From the NCBI GenBank assembly GCA_900466605.1, contig UBMU01000009.1:1-64000 (forward strand): 64,000 bases of DNA. Reading direction: 5' to 3'. A program made the position numbers and the translations under genes. Each line of letters starts with the position of its first letter. Within the stretch, counting starts at the first letter, position 1. The stretch comes from Hyphomicrobiales bacterium. Lineage in GTDB: Bacteria > Pseudomonadota > Alphaproteobacteria > Rhizobiales > Rhizobiaceae. Below, piece after piece: positions 26,385-34,777 of the stretch. The notes under the pieces were generated by a model. That model was not told where the DNA came from and did not search any database. It saw only the letters and a program-made list of their open reading frames with translations.

Positions 26385-26492
26385 GAACTCTTTCCATTTA
26401 CAGCGGAACAGGCCGTTTTGCGGCCGATCTGCACTCGTCCTGTGTGAGTAATTCCGTTAGACGGGGCTGGCAAGGGGAGGATTTTTAAAAGC

Positions 26493-27257
26493 ATGCCGAT
26501 GGACCTGTCATTTTATTACGCCGCCGTTCCCGCCGTCATTCTGGTCGGACTTGCGAAAGGTGGCATGGGCGATGCGCTCTCGCTGATAGGATTGCCCTTT
26601 CTCGCTCTCGTCGTCTCGCCCGTTCAGGCTGCCGCGATCCTGCTGCCGATCCTCATCTTCATGGATATGATCTCGCTCGTGATCTGGCGCAAGCACGGCG
26701 ACTGGACAACGCTCAAGACAATGCTGCCCGGCGCCCTCTTTGGCATTGCGCTTGGCTGGGCGACATCAGCCCTCGTTCCGGGGAATATCCTGCGCGTTGT
26801 CATCGGCGCCCTCACCATCCTCTTTTGCCTTCGCTATTTCTGGAACAACTTCGGCCCCGGCGCCGGAAAGTACACGCCGCCCCACGGCCAGCGACCATTG
26901 CTGGCAACGATCTGGGGAAGCCTGTCGGGCTACGGCAGCTTCGTCGCGCATGCTGGCGGAGCACCCTTCCAGATCTACGCACTGCCGCTGCAGATGCCGC
27001 CGCGAGAATATACCGGCACCAGCGTCCGCTTTTTCGCGATCCTCAATGCCGTCAAGCTCGTTCCCTACTTCGCGCTTGGCCAGCTCGACACGCAGAACCT
27101 CGCAACCTCGGCTACACTCTTGCCATTTGCGCCGCTTGCGACAATTGCGGGCGCCTGGTGCGTGCGCCGGATGAAGCCCGCGATTTTCTATCCTTTCATG
27201 TACGCCATGGCCCTCATCGCGGCCGTATTGATCGCGAAGGAAGGCCTGGGTTTCTGA
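26493..27257 (+). CDS. TauE/SafE family membrane transporter
   Basis: 254 residues with about seven or eight transmembrane helices. The family features are the N-terminal VPAVILVGLAKGGMGDAL repeat and its second-half counterpart LSGYGSFVAHAGGAPFQIY. These proteins are proposed exporters of sulfite, sulfoacetate or other organosulfur anions, and the substrate here is unassigned. The ribosome binding site GGGGAGG is 12 bases upstream of the ATG, so the ATG at 26499 is nearly as plausible a start. It is divergent from the ThiE-like gene. Confidence 0.88.
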   Translation: MPMDLSFYYAAVPAVILVGLAKGGMGDALSLIGLPFLALVVSPVQAAAILLPILIFMDMISLVIWRKHGDWTTLKTMLPGALFGIALGWATSALVPGNILRVVIGALTILFCLRYFWNNFGPGAGKYTPPHGQRPLLATIWGSLSGYGSFVAHAGGAPFQIYALPLQMPPREYTGTSVRFFAILNAVKLVPYFALGQLDTQNLATSATLLPFAPLATIAGAWCVRRMKPAIFYPFMYAMALIAAVLIAKEGLGF

Positions 27258-27325
27258 CAATTTTGGGTTTCGTTGCGCCGCACAATTCCCTTGCCCGATT
27301 GCGCCGTTTGACGTAGCTTTTCGCC

Positions 27326-27586
27326 ATGTCGAACACGGATCCCTTCACTGCGATAGCTGATCCCCACCGGCGCTTCCTGCTGGAAGAACTTCGACGCGCA
27401 CCGAAGACCGTAAACGAGCTTGCCGAGGGGCTTCCGATCAGCCGCCCGGCCGTGTCGCAACACCTCAAGGCGCTGCTGGATTGCAATCTGGTTTCGGTCA
27501 CAGCAGAGGGCACGCGCCGCATCTACGCCGTCAACAATCGCGGCTTCGACCGGCTCAACCTCTGGCTCGACCAGTTTTGGGCCTAG
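27326..27586 (+). CDS. ArsR family winged-helix regulator
   Basis: 86 residues: FTAIADPHRRFLLEELRRA (helix 1), TVNELAEGLPISRPAVSQHL (recognition helix), and the wing VSVTAEGTRRIYAVN. It lacks the metal-binding cysteines of the ArsR/SmtB sensors and belongs to the short YczG-like type often paired with an SRPBCC-domain gene. No such gene follows here. It lies 68 bases after the TauE gene and may be in the same transcript. A hairpin-like region follows at about 27610-27640 without a T tract. Confidence 0.85.
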   Translation: MSNTDPFTAIADPHRRFLLEELRRAPKTVNELAEGLPISRPAVSQHLKALLDCNLVSVTAEGTRRIYAVNNRGFDRLNLWLDQFWA

Positions 27587-27740
27587 CCCGACCCCTCAAA
27601 TGAGAGACGCCGGCTCACGACTTTCCGTCGGAACCGGCGCCAAAATCGCCTGTCGAGCACAAACTTATCTAAGCTTCTGGTGGAATTGAATTTTTGCCCT
27701 CCTCGCCTAGAGCCGCGCTCGGTAATTTATCGCATCCTAC

Positions 27741-27914
27741 TCAATGGAAGGATGACTTAAGGCGCTCAATCTCGTCCTTGATCCGCAATTTTCTGCGTTT
27801 GCACTCAGCTACTTCACTATCGTTTCGAGAGGGGGATATCATAAGCGTATGTAACTCCTCCTCGAGAGCAACATGCTTTTTCTGGAGTGACTCAAGATGA
27901 GCTTGAACAGTCAT
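27741..27914 (-). CDS. YdcH family protein (DUF465)
   Basis: 57 residues: MTVQAHLESLQKKHVALEEE, then DSEVAECKRRKLRIKDEIERL. This is the helical hairpin of DUF465, with the typical KKLRIKDEI motif near the end. The family is common in alphaproteobacteria, and its function is not known. The ATG at 27914 is preceded by AAGGAAGG. It is divergent from a second DUF465 gene at 28144, a recurrent arrangement in this group. Confidence 0.85.
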   Translation of the reverse strand: MTVQAHLESLQKKHVALEEELHTLMISPSRNDSEVAECKRRKLRIKDEIERLKSSFH

Positions 27915-28143
27915 TTGACCCTTCCTTCCTCTTACCTCTCCCCGGCCAACACCGCCGGAGATCCAAGGCGTCAACCTTTCGACTGTGACATATTTTTGAA
28001 GGCTTGTCGAAGGTGAAAACAAGGAGAACAAGTGGCAAAATCATGACGAACAGCCGCTAGCCGTTACCTCCAATTGGTGATAGGAGCTTGCGGAAATCAT
28101 CGGCAGAGCGGACGATGTCCGAAGACGGTTGTGGGGAATGCAT

Positions 28144-28347
28144 ATGGCCGATCAGGAACAGGCGGAAGTTAGGCTCGTGGTCGCAAGACTGCGCCAGGAG
28201 CACGAGGATTACGATGCCGCCATCAATGCCATGATTGCCACCGGATGTGACGCATTGCGCATCCAGCGCATGAAGAAGAAGAAACTGGTCATCAAGGACA
28301 AGCTGACAAAGCTGGAAGACCAGATCATCCCTGACATCATCGCCTGA
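28144..28347 (+). CDS. YdcH family protein (DUF465)
   Basis: 67 residues: [20 protein letters not shown], then [20 protein letters not shown], the same coiled helical hairpin as the divergent gene at 27741. The ATG at 28144 has GGGGA six bases upstream; an in-frame ATG at 28138 and a TTG at 28129 are less likely. It is 10 bases before purE and so heads the purEK transcript, or ends a short leader of it. Confidence 0.82.
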   Translation: MADQEQAEVRLVVARLRQEHEDYDAAINAMIATGCDALRIQRMKKKKLVIKDKLTKLEDQIIPDIIA

Positions 28348-28357
28348 AGGGAACGCC

Positions 28358-28858
28358 GTGACGATGACAGACAGACCATCCGTTGCCATCATCATGGGAA
28401 GCCAGTCCGATTGGGAGACCATGAAGAACGCCGCCGATACGCTGGAGGCGCTCGAGATCCCTTATGATGCGCGCATCATATCGGCCCACCGCACGCCGGA
28501 CCGCCTGGTGAACTTCGCCAAGACGGCGCGCGATGAGGGCTTCAAGGTGATCATTGCCGGCGCCGGCGGCGCCGCCCATCTGCCGGGCATGGCCGCGGCC
28601 ATGACGCCGCTTCCCGTGTTTGGCGTCCCGGTTCAATCCAAGGCTCTGTCCGGTCAGGACAGTCTTCTTTCCATCGTCCAGATGCCGGGCGGCATCCCGG
28701 TCGGCACGCTTGCCATCGGCAAGGCAGGCGCGATCAACGCAGCCCTTCTGGCAGCCGCGGTCCTGGCATTGTCGGACGAGGACATTGCCGAGCGGCTCGA
28801 CGACTGGCGCGAGCGTCAAAGCGCGGCCGTTGCCGAATATCCGATGGACGACCTATGA
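28358..28858 (+). CDS. purE: N5-carboxyaminoimidazole ribonucleotide mutase PurE
   Basis: 166 residues, class I PurE. Motifs are [28 protein letters not shown] and [16 protein letters not shown], followed by [20 protein letters not shown] and [10 protein letters not shown]. It converts N5-CAIR to CAIR in purine synthesis, using the product of PurK encoded next. The GTG at 28358 has AAGGG six bases upstream; an ATG at 28364 is the alternative. It overlaps purK by four bases. Confidence 0.95.
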   Translation: MTMTDRPSVAIIMGSQSDWETMKNAADTLEALEIPYDARIISAHRTPDRLVNFAKTARDEGFKVIIAGAGGAAHLPGMAAAMTPLPVFGVPVQSKALSGQDSLLSIVQMPGGIPVGTLAIGKAGAINAALLAAAVLALSDEDIAERLDDWRERQSAAVAEYPMDDL

Positions 28859-29928
28859 CTAGAACGATCGGCATCATCGGCGGCGGTCAGCTTGGCCGCA
28901 TGCTTGCCATGGCCGCAGCACGACTCAATTTCAGCACCGTCGTCCTGGAACCGCAGGCCGACTGTCCGGCGGCACAGGTCGCCAACGAACAGATCGCCGC
29001 GGCATATGACGATGCGGCAGCGCTCGCAGACTTGGCGAAGGCTTGCGACGTCGTAACCTACGAGTTCGAGAACGTCCCAGTCACCGCCGCCGAGGCTCTC
29101 GCAAGCAAGGTGCCTGTCTATCCGCCGCCGAAGGCGCTGGAGGCCGCACAGGATCGGCTGGTCGAAAAGCGCTTCATCAACGGATGCGGCATTCCGACGG
29201 CGGGCTTCCATGCCGTCGACAGTCAGGCCGATCTTGAAGCGGCGCTGAAGGACTTCGGTGGCCAGGGCGTCCTCAAAACCCGCCGTCTCGGCTATGACGG
29301 CAAGGGGCAGAAAGTATTCCGCTCCGCCACCGATACGCCGAACGGCGCCTTTGCGGCACTCGGCGGCGTACCGCTCATCCTCGAGAGCTTCGTTTCTTTC
29401 GAACGCGAGATCTCAATCATCGCAGCGCGCGCAACCGACGGCACCGTCGCCTGCTACGATCCTGCCGAAAATGTTCACCGCGACGGAATCCTGCACACGT
29501 CGACCGTGCCGGCGTCGATCTCGGCCGAAACTGCAGCCGCTGCCCGTGGAGCCGCCGAGAAGATCCTCGCGGCGCTCGGCTATGTCGGCGTCATCGGCAT
29601 CGAATTCTTCGTACTCGCAGACGGCAGCCTGATCGCCAACGAAATGGCGCCCCGCGTTCACAACTCCGGTCATTGGACGGAAGCTGCCTGCGTCATCTCG
29701 CAATTCGAACAGCATATCCGGGCGGTTGCCGGTCTGCCGCTCGGCAATGCCGACCGCCACTCGGACTGCGTGATGCAGAACCTGATCGGCGACGATATTC
29801 TGGCGCTCCCGGACTGGCTGCGGCGGACGGACACGCTGGTTCACCTCTACGGCAAGACGGAATCGCGTCCCGGCCGCAAGATGGGGCATGTCACCACGTT
29901 GACCGAAAAATTGCCGGTTTTTCCCTGA
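28855..29928 (+). CDS. purK: N5-carboxyaminoimidazole ribonucleotide synthase PurK
   Basis: 357 residues, an ATP-grasp enzyme. It starts [18 protein letters not shown], and [19 protein letters not shown] carries the ATP-binding lysines. EIEFF-like [20 protein letters not shown] and [13 protein letters not shown] are metal and substrate sites. It makes N5-CAIR from AIR, bicarbonate and ATP. The ATGA overlap with purE shows coupling. Length and motifs are complete. Confidence 0.95.
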   Translation: MTRTIGIIGGGQLGRMLAMAAARLNFSTVVLEPQADCPAAQVANEQIAAAYDDAAALADLAKACDVVTYEFENVPVTAAEALASKVPVYPPPKALEAAQDRLVEKRFINGCGIPTAGFHAVDSQADLEAALKDFGGQGVLKTRRLGYDGKGQKVFRSATDTPNGAFAALGGVPLILESFVSFEREISIIAARATDGTVACYDPAENVHRDGILHTSTVPASISAETAAAARGAAEKILAALGYVGVIGIEFFVLADGSLIANEMAPRVHNSGHWTEAACVISQFEQHIRAVAGLPLGNADRHSDCVMQNLIGDDILALPDWLRRTDTLVHLYGKTESRPGRKMGHVTTLTEKLPVFP

Positions 29929-29968
29929 CAAAAGCCGCTTCGGCCACGGGAAAAACACGGTCATGTGG

Positions 29969-29997
29969 TTGACACAGGGAAGTCGTCGGGTTATCTG
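29969..29997 (+). promoter_or_regulatory. Putative sigma-70 promoter for rpmJ
   Basis: TTGACA (29969-29974), a 17-base spacer, then TATCTG (29992-29997). The -35 box is perfect and the -10 box is moderate. It would give an rpmJ transcript with a leader of about 90 bases. Confidence 0.55.
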
Positions 29998-30013
29998 CAC
30001 GCCCAACCTGAAG

Positions 30014-30035
30014 AGCGCGCCCTGAGCGCGCTTTT
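30014..30035 (+). terminator. GC hairpin with TTTT between promoter and rpmJ
   Basis: AGCGCGC (30014-30020), loop CCTGA, GCGCGCT (30026-30032), then TTT. It stands 86 bases after purK and 58 bases before rpmJ. It may simply end the purEK transcript; if the promoter at 29969 is used, it would act as an attenuator in the rpmJ leader. Confidence 0.6.
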
Positions 30036-30092
30036 GAATGTAATAGATACGGGCGAATGTGAATTCCCCCTCAAACATCGCGGATCAAAACA

Positions 30093-30218
30093 ATGAAGAT
30101 CAAGAATTCGCTCAAGTCGCTCAAGGCTCGTCATCGTGACAACCGCCTGGTTCGCCGCAAGGGCCGCATCTACATCATCAACAAGCTGAACCCGCGCTTC
30201 AAGGCTCGTCAGGGCTGA
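30093..30218 (+). CDS. rpmJ: 50S ribosomal protein L36
   Basis: 41 residues, starting [17 protein letters not shown] and ending [12 protein letters not shown]. This is the longer L36 form of alphaproteobacteria and the alternative type of enterics. The zinc ligands C11, C14, C27 and H33 of the standard protein are missing, so it does not need zinc, like L31 in this window. It binds 23S rRNA in the large subunit. The ATG at 30093 has a weak upstream signal, but the conserved sequence leaves no doubt. A possible terminator (GGCC-TCGT-GGCC-TTTT, 30234-30249) follows. Confidence 0.95.
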
Positions 30219-30322
30219 TATAGCGCGCCCGGACGGCCTCGTGGCCTTTTGCGCCCGCCTGTCCGGGGATTGCTTTGGCAATCAAATCAAATTGCTTTGA
30301 TCTTCAGCGATGGCGGGCTACT

Positions 30323-30937
30323 ATGTCCGCCATGCGTTTTTTTGCTATGACCTGTGCGGCACTGCCGCTGTCCCTCTCTCTGCTCATCCCTACTTTCCCT
30401 GCCATAGCTGCAGAGAAGGAAGTTATCGTCGAGCAACCGGACGCGAACCTTTCGCCAAAGCAGCATCTGGATCAGCTCTACGCGCAGCTGAAACGCGAGC
30501 GCGACCCTGACAAGGCAAGCGGCATTGCCGACGAAATCCGCACCCAGTGGAACGACTCGGGAAGCGCTACCGTCAACCTCCTGATGCAATGGGCCGACAA
30601 GGCGATCCAGGAGAAACGCACCGCTGCCGCTCTCGATTTCCTCGATCAGGCGATCGCCCTTAAGCCGGATTACGCCGAAAGCTGGAATCGCCGGGCGACT
30701 CTCAACTACGCCAATGACAGCTACCGCAAGTCGATGTCCGACATCGAGCATGTGCTCGACCTGGAGCCACGCCATTTCGGCGCGCTCTCCGGCATGGCCG
30801 CCATTCTCACCGAATCGGGCAACGACCAGCTTGCCCTGAAAGCCTGGGAACGTTTCCTGGAGATCTATCCGGCCAATCGAAGTGCCCAGGAGCAGATGAA
30901 TACGCTCTCCGAAAAGCTGGCCGGCAGCCGCACCTGA
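30323..30937 (+). CDS. Secreted TPR-repeat protein
   Basis: 204 residues. The signal peptide MSAMRFFAMTCAALPLSLSL runs to a cleavage site near AIAA-EK (about 30). Two or three TPR units follow at about 85-190, including AALDFLDQAIALKPDYAESW and SMSDIEHVLDLEPRHF. It is probably periplasmic and mediates protein contacts. The start could also be the ATG at 30332; upstream of 30323 there is no good ribosome binding site. It stands alone between rpmJ and the hydrolase gene. Confidence 0.82.
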   Translation: MSAMRFFAMTCAALPLSLSLLIPTFPAIAAEKEVIVEQPDANLSPKQHLDQLYAQLKRERDPDKASGIADEIRTQWNDSGSATVNLLMQWADKAIQEKRTAAALDFLDQAIALKPDYAESWNRRATLNYANDSYRKSMSDIEHVLDLEPRHFGALSGMAAILTESGNDQLALKAWERFLEIYPANRSAQEQMNTLSEKLAGSRT

Positions 30938-30980
30938 TCTTGACCATGAACCACGGGGCCCAATCTTTCGTATTGGTCAC

Positions 30981-32072
30981 GTGATTTCAACAGATGTAGC
31001 CATGCTTGCCTTAGCCTCCGCTCTCCTTGCACCCATCGCCGCTGCCATCGGCTACTCGTCCTACAAAGGACGTCAATTCGAGGCGAAATCCCCGAACATC
31101 GGCGAGCTGACGGATATCGGCGGCTACCGGCTGAACGCTTTTCACGTCGCACGTCCGAGGACGGCCGATCTGCCGCCCATTGTTTTCATCCATGGTGCGA
31201 GTGGCAACCTGCTCGATCAAGTCGGCGCCTTCCTGCGGCCGCTGGCGGGCCGTGCCGAGATGCTGTTCGTCGACCGCCCCGGTCACGGCTATTCGGAGCG
31301 CGGCGGCCCGGAGAATGCCTTGCCTTCGGCGCAGGCGGACGCGATCGCAAAACTGATGGAGAAGCAAGGCATCAAACGGGCCATCATCGTCGGCCACTCC
31401 TTCGGCGGCGCCATTGCGGCCGCTTTCGGCGTGCGCCACCCCGAGATGACGGAAGGACTGCTTTTTCTCGCCCCGGCGACACATCCCTGGCCAGGCGGGG
31501 TCGAATGGTACTACCACCTCGCGGCGATGCCCATCTTCGGCTGGCTCTTCAACCACGCGGTCGTCGTGCCGCTTGGCTTGCGGCGGTTGGAGCAGGCGAC
31601 GATGAATGTCTTTTGGCCCAATCCACGCCCGGAAGACTATGTCGCGAAGACAGGTCCTACCCTGGTGCTGCGCCCGCGCGCGTTCTTCCATAACGCCGTC
31701 GATTGCACGCGCCTGCTGGATTACGTCAAGGCGCAATCTCCGCACTATTCCAAGATCACCGCACCCACGGTCATCATTACCGGTGACAGCGATGGCATCG
31801 TTTGGGAGCACCTTCACTCGCAGGGCTTGGCCCGCGATATCGCCGGCTCCGAACTGGTGAAGATCCGCGGCCTCGGTCACAAGCCTGACTATGTGGTCAC
31901 CGATGTCGCGATTGCCGCACTGGAAAAAATCGGCGGCGTCACCCGCGACCTCAAAGCCGCTGCACGAAAGGCCGAACAACGCCTGATGCGCCAGAGACCT
32001 GCTCCTCCGACAGACATCGTGGTTCCCCTAGGCGACCCGACTGAGGTGCCACCTGTTACAACTGGAAACTGA
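30981..32072 (+). CDS. Alpha/beta hydrolase with N-terminal membrane anchor
   Basis: 363 residues. A hydrophobic segment at about 5-25 (DVAMLALASALLAPIAAAIG) suggests an anchor or signal. The hydrolase fold follows: the oxyanion region PIVFIHGASGNLLDQ, nucleophile S140 in VGHSFGGAIAAA, acid D in ITGDSDGIVW, and the catalytic His in GLGHKPDY. It is closest to the esterase/epoxide-hydrolase-like family; the substrate is unknown. The GTG at 30981 has a poor ribosome binding site and an ATG at 31002 is possible. The Arg/Pro-rich tail after residue 330 is probably disordered. Confidence 0.88.
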   Translation: MISTDVAMLALASALLAPIAAAIGYSSYKGRQFEAKSPNIGELTDIGGYRLNAFHVARPRTADLPPIVFIHGASGNLLDQVGAFLRPLAGRAEMLFVDRPGHGYSERGGPENALPSAQADAIAKLMEKQGIKRAIIVGHSFGGAIAAAFGVRHPEMTEGLLFLAPATHPWPGGVEWYYHLAAMPIFGWLFNHAVVVPLGLRRLEQATMNVFWPNPRPEDYVAKTGPTLVLRPRAFFHNAVDCTRLLDYVKAQSPHYSKITAPTVIITGDSDGIVWEHLHSQGLARDIAGSELVKIRGLGHKPDYVVTDVAIAALEKIGGVTRDLKAAARKAEQRLMRQRPAPPTDIVVPLGDPTEVPPVTTGN

Positions 32073-32169
32073 TCCTTTATCGGCCGAACAGCCTGTAGCG
32101 GACTGAAGTGCATTGCCTACCGCTCGCTGCGTTCCATATCCATTGTACTATCATGCTTTGAGGGAAGTC

Positions 32170-33909
32170 ATGGATCACCCCCACATCCGAGCGCTTGCTG
32201 TTGTCGTCTCGCTGTCGTTCTCGCTTGCACAGCCGGTGCTAGCCGCCTCGCCCACGCCCGTTGAAGCCGAGCACGGCATGGTCGTCACCGCCCAGCATCT
32301 GGCGACAGATGTGGGCGTCGACGTGCTGAAGAACGGCGGCAATGCGGTCGATGCCGCGGTCGCAGTCGGCTACGCCCTCGCCGTTGTCTACCCGACGGCC
32401 GGCAACATCGGCGGCGGTGGCTTCATGACGATCCGGCTCAAGGACGGCAAGACAACATTTCTCGATTTCCGCGAGCGTGCGCCGTTGGCCGCCACCAAGA
32501 CGATGTACCTCGACGCCAAGGGCGATATCGTTCCGCGCGCCAGCCTCGACGGCTATCTCGCCGTCGGCGTGCCAGGATCCGTGATGGGCTTCGAAATGGC
32601 CCGCGAGAAATATGGGACGAAGTCGCGGCAGGACTTGCTGGCGCCAGCCATCCGCTACGCCAAGGAAGGCTTCACGCTGGAACAAGGCGACATAGCCAGT
32701 ATTGCCGGCAGTGCCAAAAGGCTGGCGAAGGACGAGGCCGCCACAAAGATCTTTTTGAAGCCGGAAGGAAAGCCATTCGCTGCAGGTGAAACGCTCGTGC
32801 AACCCGACCTTGCGAACGTTCTTTCCAGCATCGCCGACAAAGGACCCGACGCATTCTACAAGGGCATGCCGGCTGACGCGATCGTCAAGGCAAGCCAGGC
32901 GAAAGGCGGCATTCTTGCCAAGGAGGATTTCGAACAATACGCGGTGCGTGAGCTGAAGCCGGTAGAATGCAATTACCGCGGCTACGACATCATCTCTTCG
33001 CCGCCGCCCTCCTCCGGTGGCGTCATCATCTGCGAAATCCTCAATGTGCTGGAGGGCTACCCCCTGTCCTTTCTAGGCTACGGCTCTGCAGAGACGGTTC
33101 ACCTGATGGTCGAGGCCATGCGCTATGCCTATGTCGACCGCAACGCCGCGCTTGGCGATCCCGATTTCGTGGATAACCCGGTGTCGACACTGCTCGACAA
33201 GGCCTACGCCAAGGCAATCCGCGCCAAGATCGATCCCTACAAATCGGGCACCTCTGCCACCCTGAAGCCCCTCGGCGTGAAGGAAAGCGTCGAGACCACG
33301 CATTACTCGATCATCGATGATGAAGGGAATGCCGTCGCCGTCACCTATACGCTGAACGGTAACTTCGGCGCTGCTGTGGTCGCCCCCGGCACCGGCATCC
33401 TGCTCAACAACGAGATGGACGACTTCACCTCGAAGCCCGGCGTCCCGAACCTCTATGGGCTCGTACAGGGCGAGGCCAATGCGATCGCGCCGAAGAAGAC
33501 GCCGCTTTCCTCGATGAGCCCGACGATCGTGACCAAGGACGGCAAGCCCTTCATGGTGATCGGCAGCCCCGGCGGCTCGCGCATCATTACCATCACGCTG
33601 GAGGCCATCCTCAACGTCATCGACTTCGGCATGGATATCAGCCAGGCGGTCAACGCCCCGCGCATTCACCACCAATGGCAGCCGGACAAGATCTATCTCG
33701 AGCCCTATACGCTCTCGCCCGATACGATCCGCGCATTGATCGCGATGGGCCATACGTTGGACGATGGCAGCGGCCCGCCGCAGTGGGGACAGGCCGCTGG
33801 TATCCTGGTCGGCGGCAAGAGCCTCGCCGATATCGAGAAGGGCGGCGGGGCGCGCTACTACGGCGCGATGGACAGCCGCGCTACCGAGGGCTCTGCCAGC
33901 GGGTACTGA
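32170..33909 (+). CDS. ggt: Gamma-glutamyltransferase (glutathione hydrolase)
   Basis: 579 residues. A signal peptide (about 1-25, ending QPVLA-AS) sends it to the periplasm. The proenzyme cleaves itself before the nucleophile T377 in VETTHYSIIDDEGNAV. Other motifs are the NGGNAVDAAVA stretch, GNIGGGGFM, and PLSSMSPTIV with GSPGGSRIIT in the small subunit. It hydrolyses glutathione and transfers the glutamyl group. The ATG at 32170 has GAGGG five bases upstream and starts the signal peptide properly; the longer frame does not. It converges on the next gene. Confidence 0.93.
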   Translation: MDHPHIRALAVVVSLSFSLAQPVLAASPTPVEAEHGMVVTAQHLATDVGVDVLKNGGNAVDAAVAVGYALAVVYPTAGNIGGGGFMTIRLKDGKTTFLDFRERAPLAATKTMYLDAKGDIVPRASLDGYLAVGVPGSVMGFEMAREKYGTKSRQDLLAPAIRYAKEGFTLEQGDIASIAGSAKRLAKDEAATKIFLKPEGKPFAAGETLVQPDLANVLSSIADKGPDAFYKGMPADAIVKASQAKGGILAKEDFEQYAVRELKPVECNYRGYDIISSPPPSSGGVIICEILNVLEGYPLSFLGYGSAETVHLMVEAMRYAYVDRNAALGDPDFVDNPVSTLLDKAYAKAIRAKIDPYKSGTSATLKPLGVKESVETTHYSIIDDEGNAVAVTYTLNGNFGAAVVAPGTGILLNNEMDDFTSKPGVPNLYGLVQGEANAIAPKKTPLSSMSPTIVTKDGKPFMVIGSPGGSRIITITLEAILNVIDFGMDISQAVNAPRIHHQWQPDKIYLEPYTLSPDTIRALIAMGHTLDDGSGPPQWGQAAGILVGGKSLADIEKGGGARYYGAMDSRATEGSASGY

Positions 33910-34617
33910 TTAGCGGATGCGGGCGTGAACAAAATCGCCCTTGATGCTCACGCGCGGCCGGGCGCCAGGTACGCTTGGTTCCAGGCTATCGACGTAGGAG
34001 GCCTTGGCGATCACCGAATAATCCACAGGCACGCCATTTCCGAAGGTGAGATCTGTCTGTAGCGACTGTGCGGTGATGCTGACTGTCTCGTCTTGTCGGA
34101 TCGTGTCGTAGCGCAGATGTGCGCGCACCGCGGCGCCGAGAATATCGATCCCGGCGGCGTGGCCGTCAAGGCTGATGTCGGCCGCCTTGCTGGCGATCGC
34201 GACATGGGCGAAATCGCCAGTAAGATCCGCCTTGAGCGCCTGCTGGTCGATGCGAACGGTGACATCAGGCGCGATGTTGGCGGAAATCTCCGGCGTGCAA
34301 TCGGAGAGATCCGTCCAGGCTGTCTGCATCACCTCGATTTTCAGGACGGTTCCATCGATGCGCATGGCGCTTCGATCGCGGCAACCATTGAAGAACCAGC
34401 TGGAGTACCAGCTTGAAAACCAGCCGCTGCGTCGCGCGCTGGTTTGGGCTCGGTAGGGCCCCGCATCGCTCGCGGTCAGTTTGATCTCGCTGGCCTCGCC
34501 GCTGATGACGATGGAACGGACGGCCGAGACGTCAAGCGTTTCTCCCACCATACGCGGTTCGGCAAAGGCTGAGGCAAACGTCAGAATGAATGCGGGGATG
34601 AAGAGGATCAGTGTCAT
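33910..34617 (-). CDS. Secreted beta-rich protein, DUF4097-like
   Basis: 235 residues. A signal peptide at 1-19 (LILFIPAFILTFASAFA-EP) is followed by a soluble domain made of short repeated beta strands: VSAVRSIVISGEASEIKL, LKADLTGDFAHVAIASKA, ADISLDGHAAGIDILGA. This ladder resembles DUF4097 adhesin-type or auto-transporter-like beta-helix proteins. Two Cys (in NGCRDRS and DCTPEI) could form a disulfide. The ATG at 34617 has AAGGAG at eight bases. It is divergent from a membrane-bound AraC regulator, suggesting regulation by or signalling to it. The assignment is by pattern only. Confidence 0.7.
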   Translation of the reverse strand: MTLILFIPAFILTFASAFAEPRMVGETLDVSAVRSIVISGEASEIKLTASDAGPYRAQTSARRSGWFSSWYSSWFFNGCRDRSAMRIDGTVLKIEVMQTAWTDLSDCTPEISANIAPDVTVRIDQQALKADLTGDFAHVAIASKAADISLDGHAAGIDILGAAVRAHLRYDTIRQDETVSITAQSLQTDLTFGNGVPVDYSVIAKASYVDSLEPSVPGARPRVSIKGDFVHARIR

Positions 34618-34777
34618 CGGTTTCTCCTTGGAAGCGCCGGCCGGCGGCTGGCGATTGCAGGCAAGGTGAAGACCGGGACGCGATGTTGAGACCTCGATCG
34701 TGATCCGGGTCGCCCGCGATTGCGATCAAGGCCATAGTCGTGCAGTTATTGAACGCGTCTCATCGAGCCAAACCAAT

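Noticed and set aside
27587..27740. Small gene or terminator between the ArsR gene and the DUF465 gene
   Set aside because: A GCCGG/CCGGC stem occurs but lacks a T tract, and the short frames have no ribosome binding site or family resemblance.
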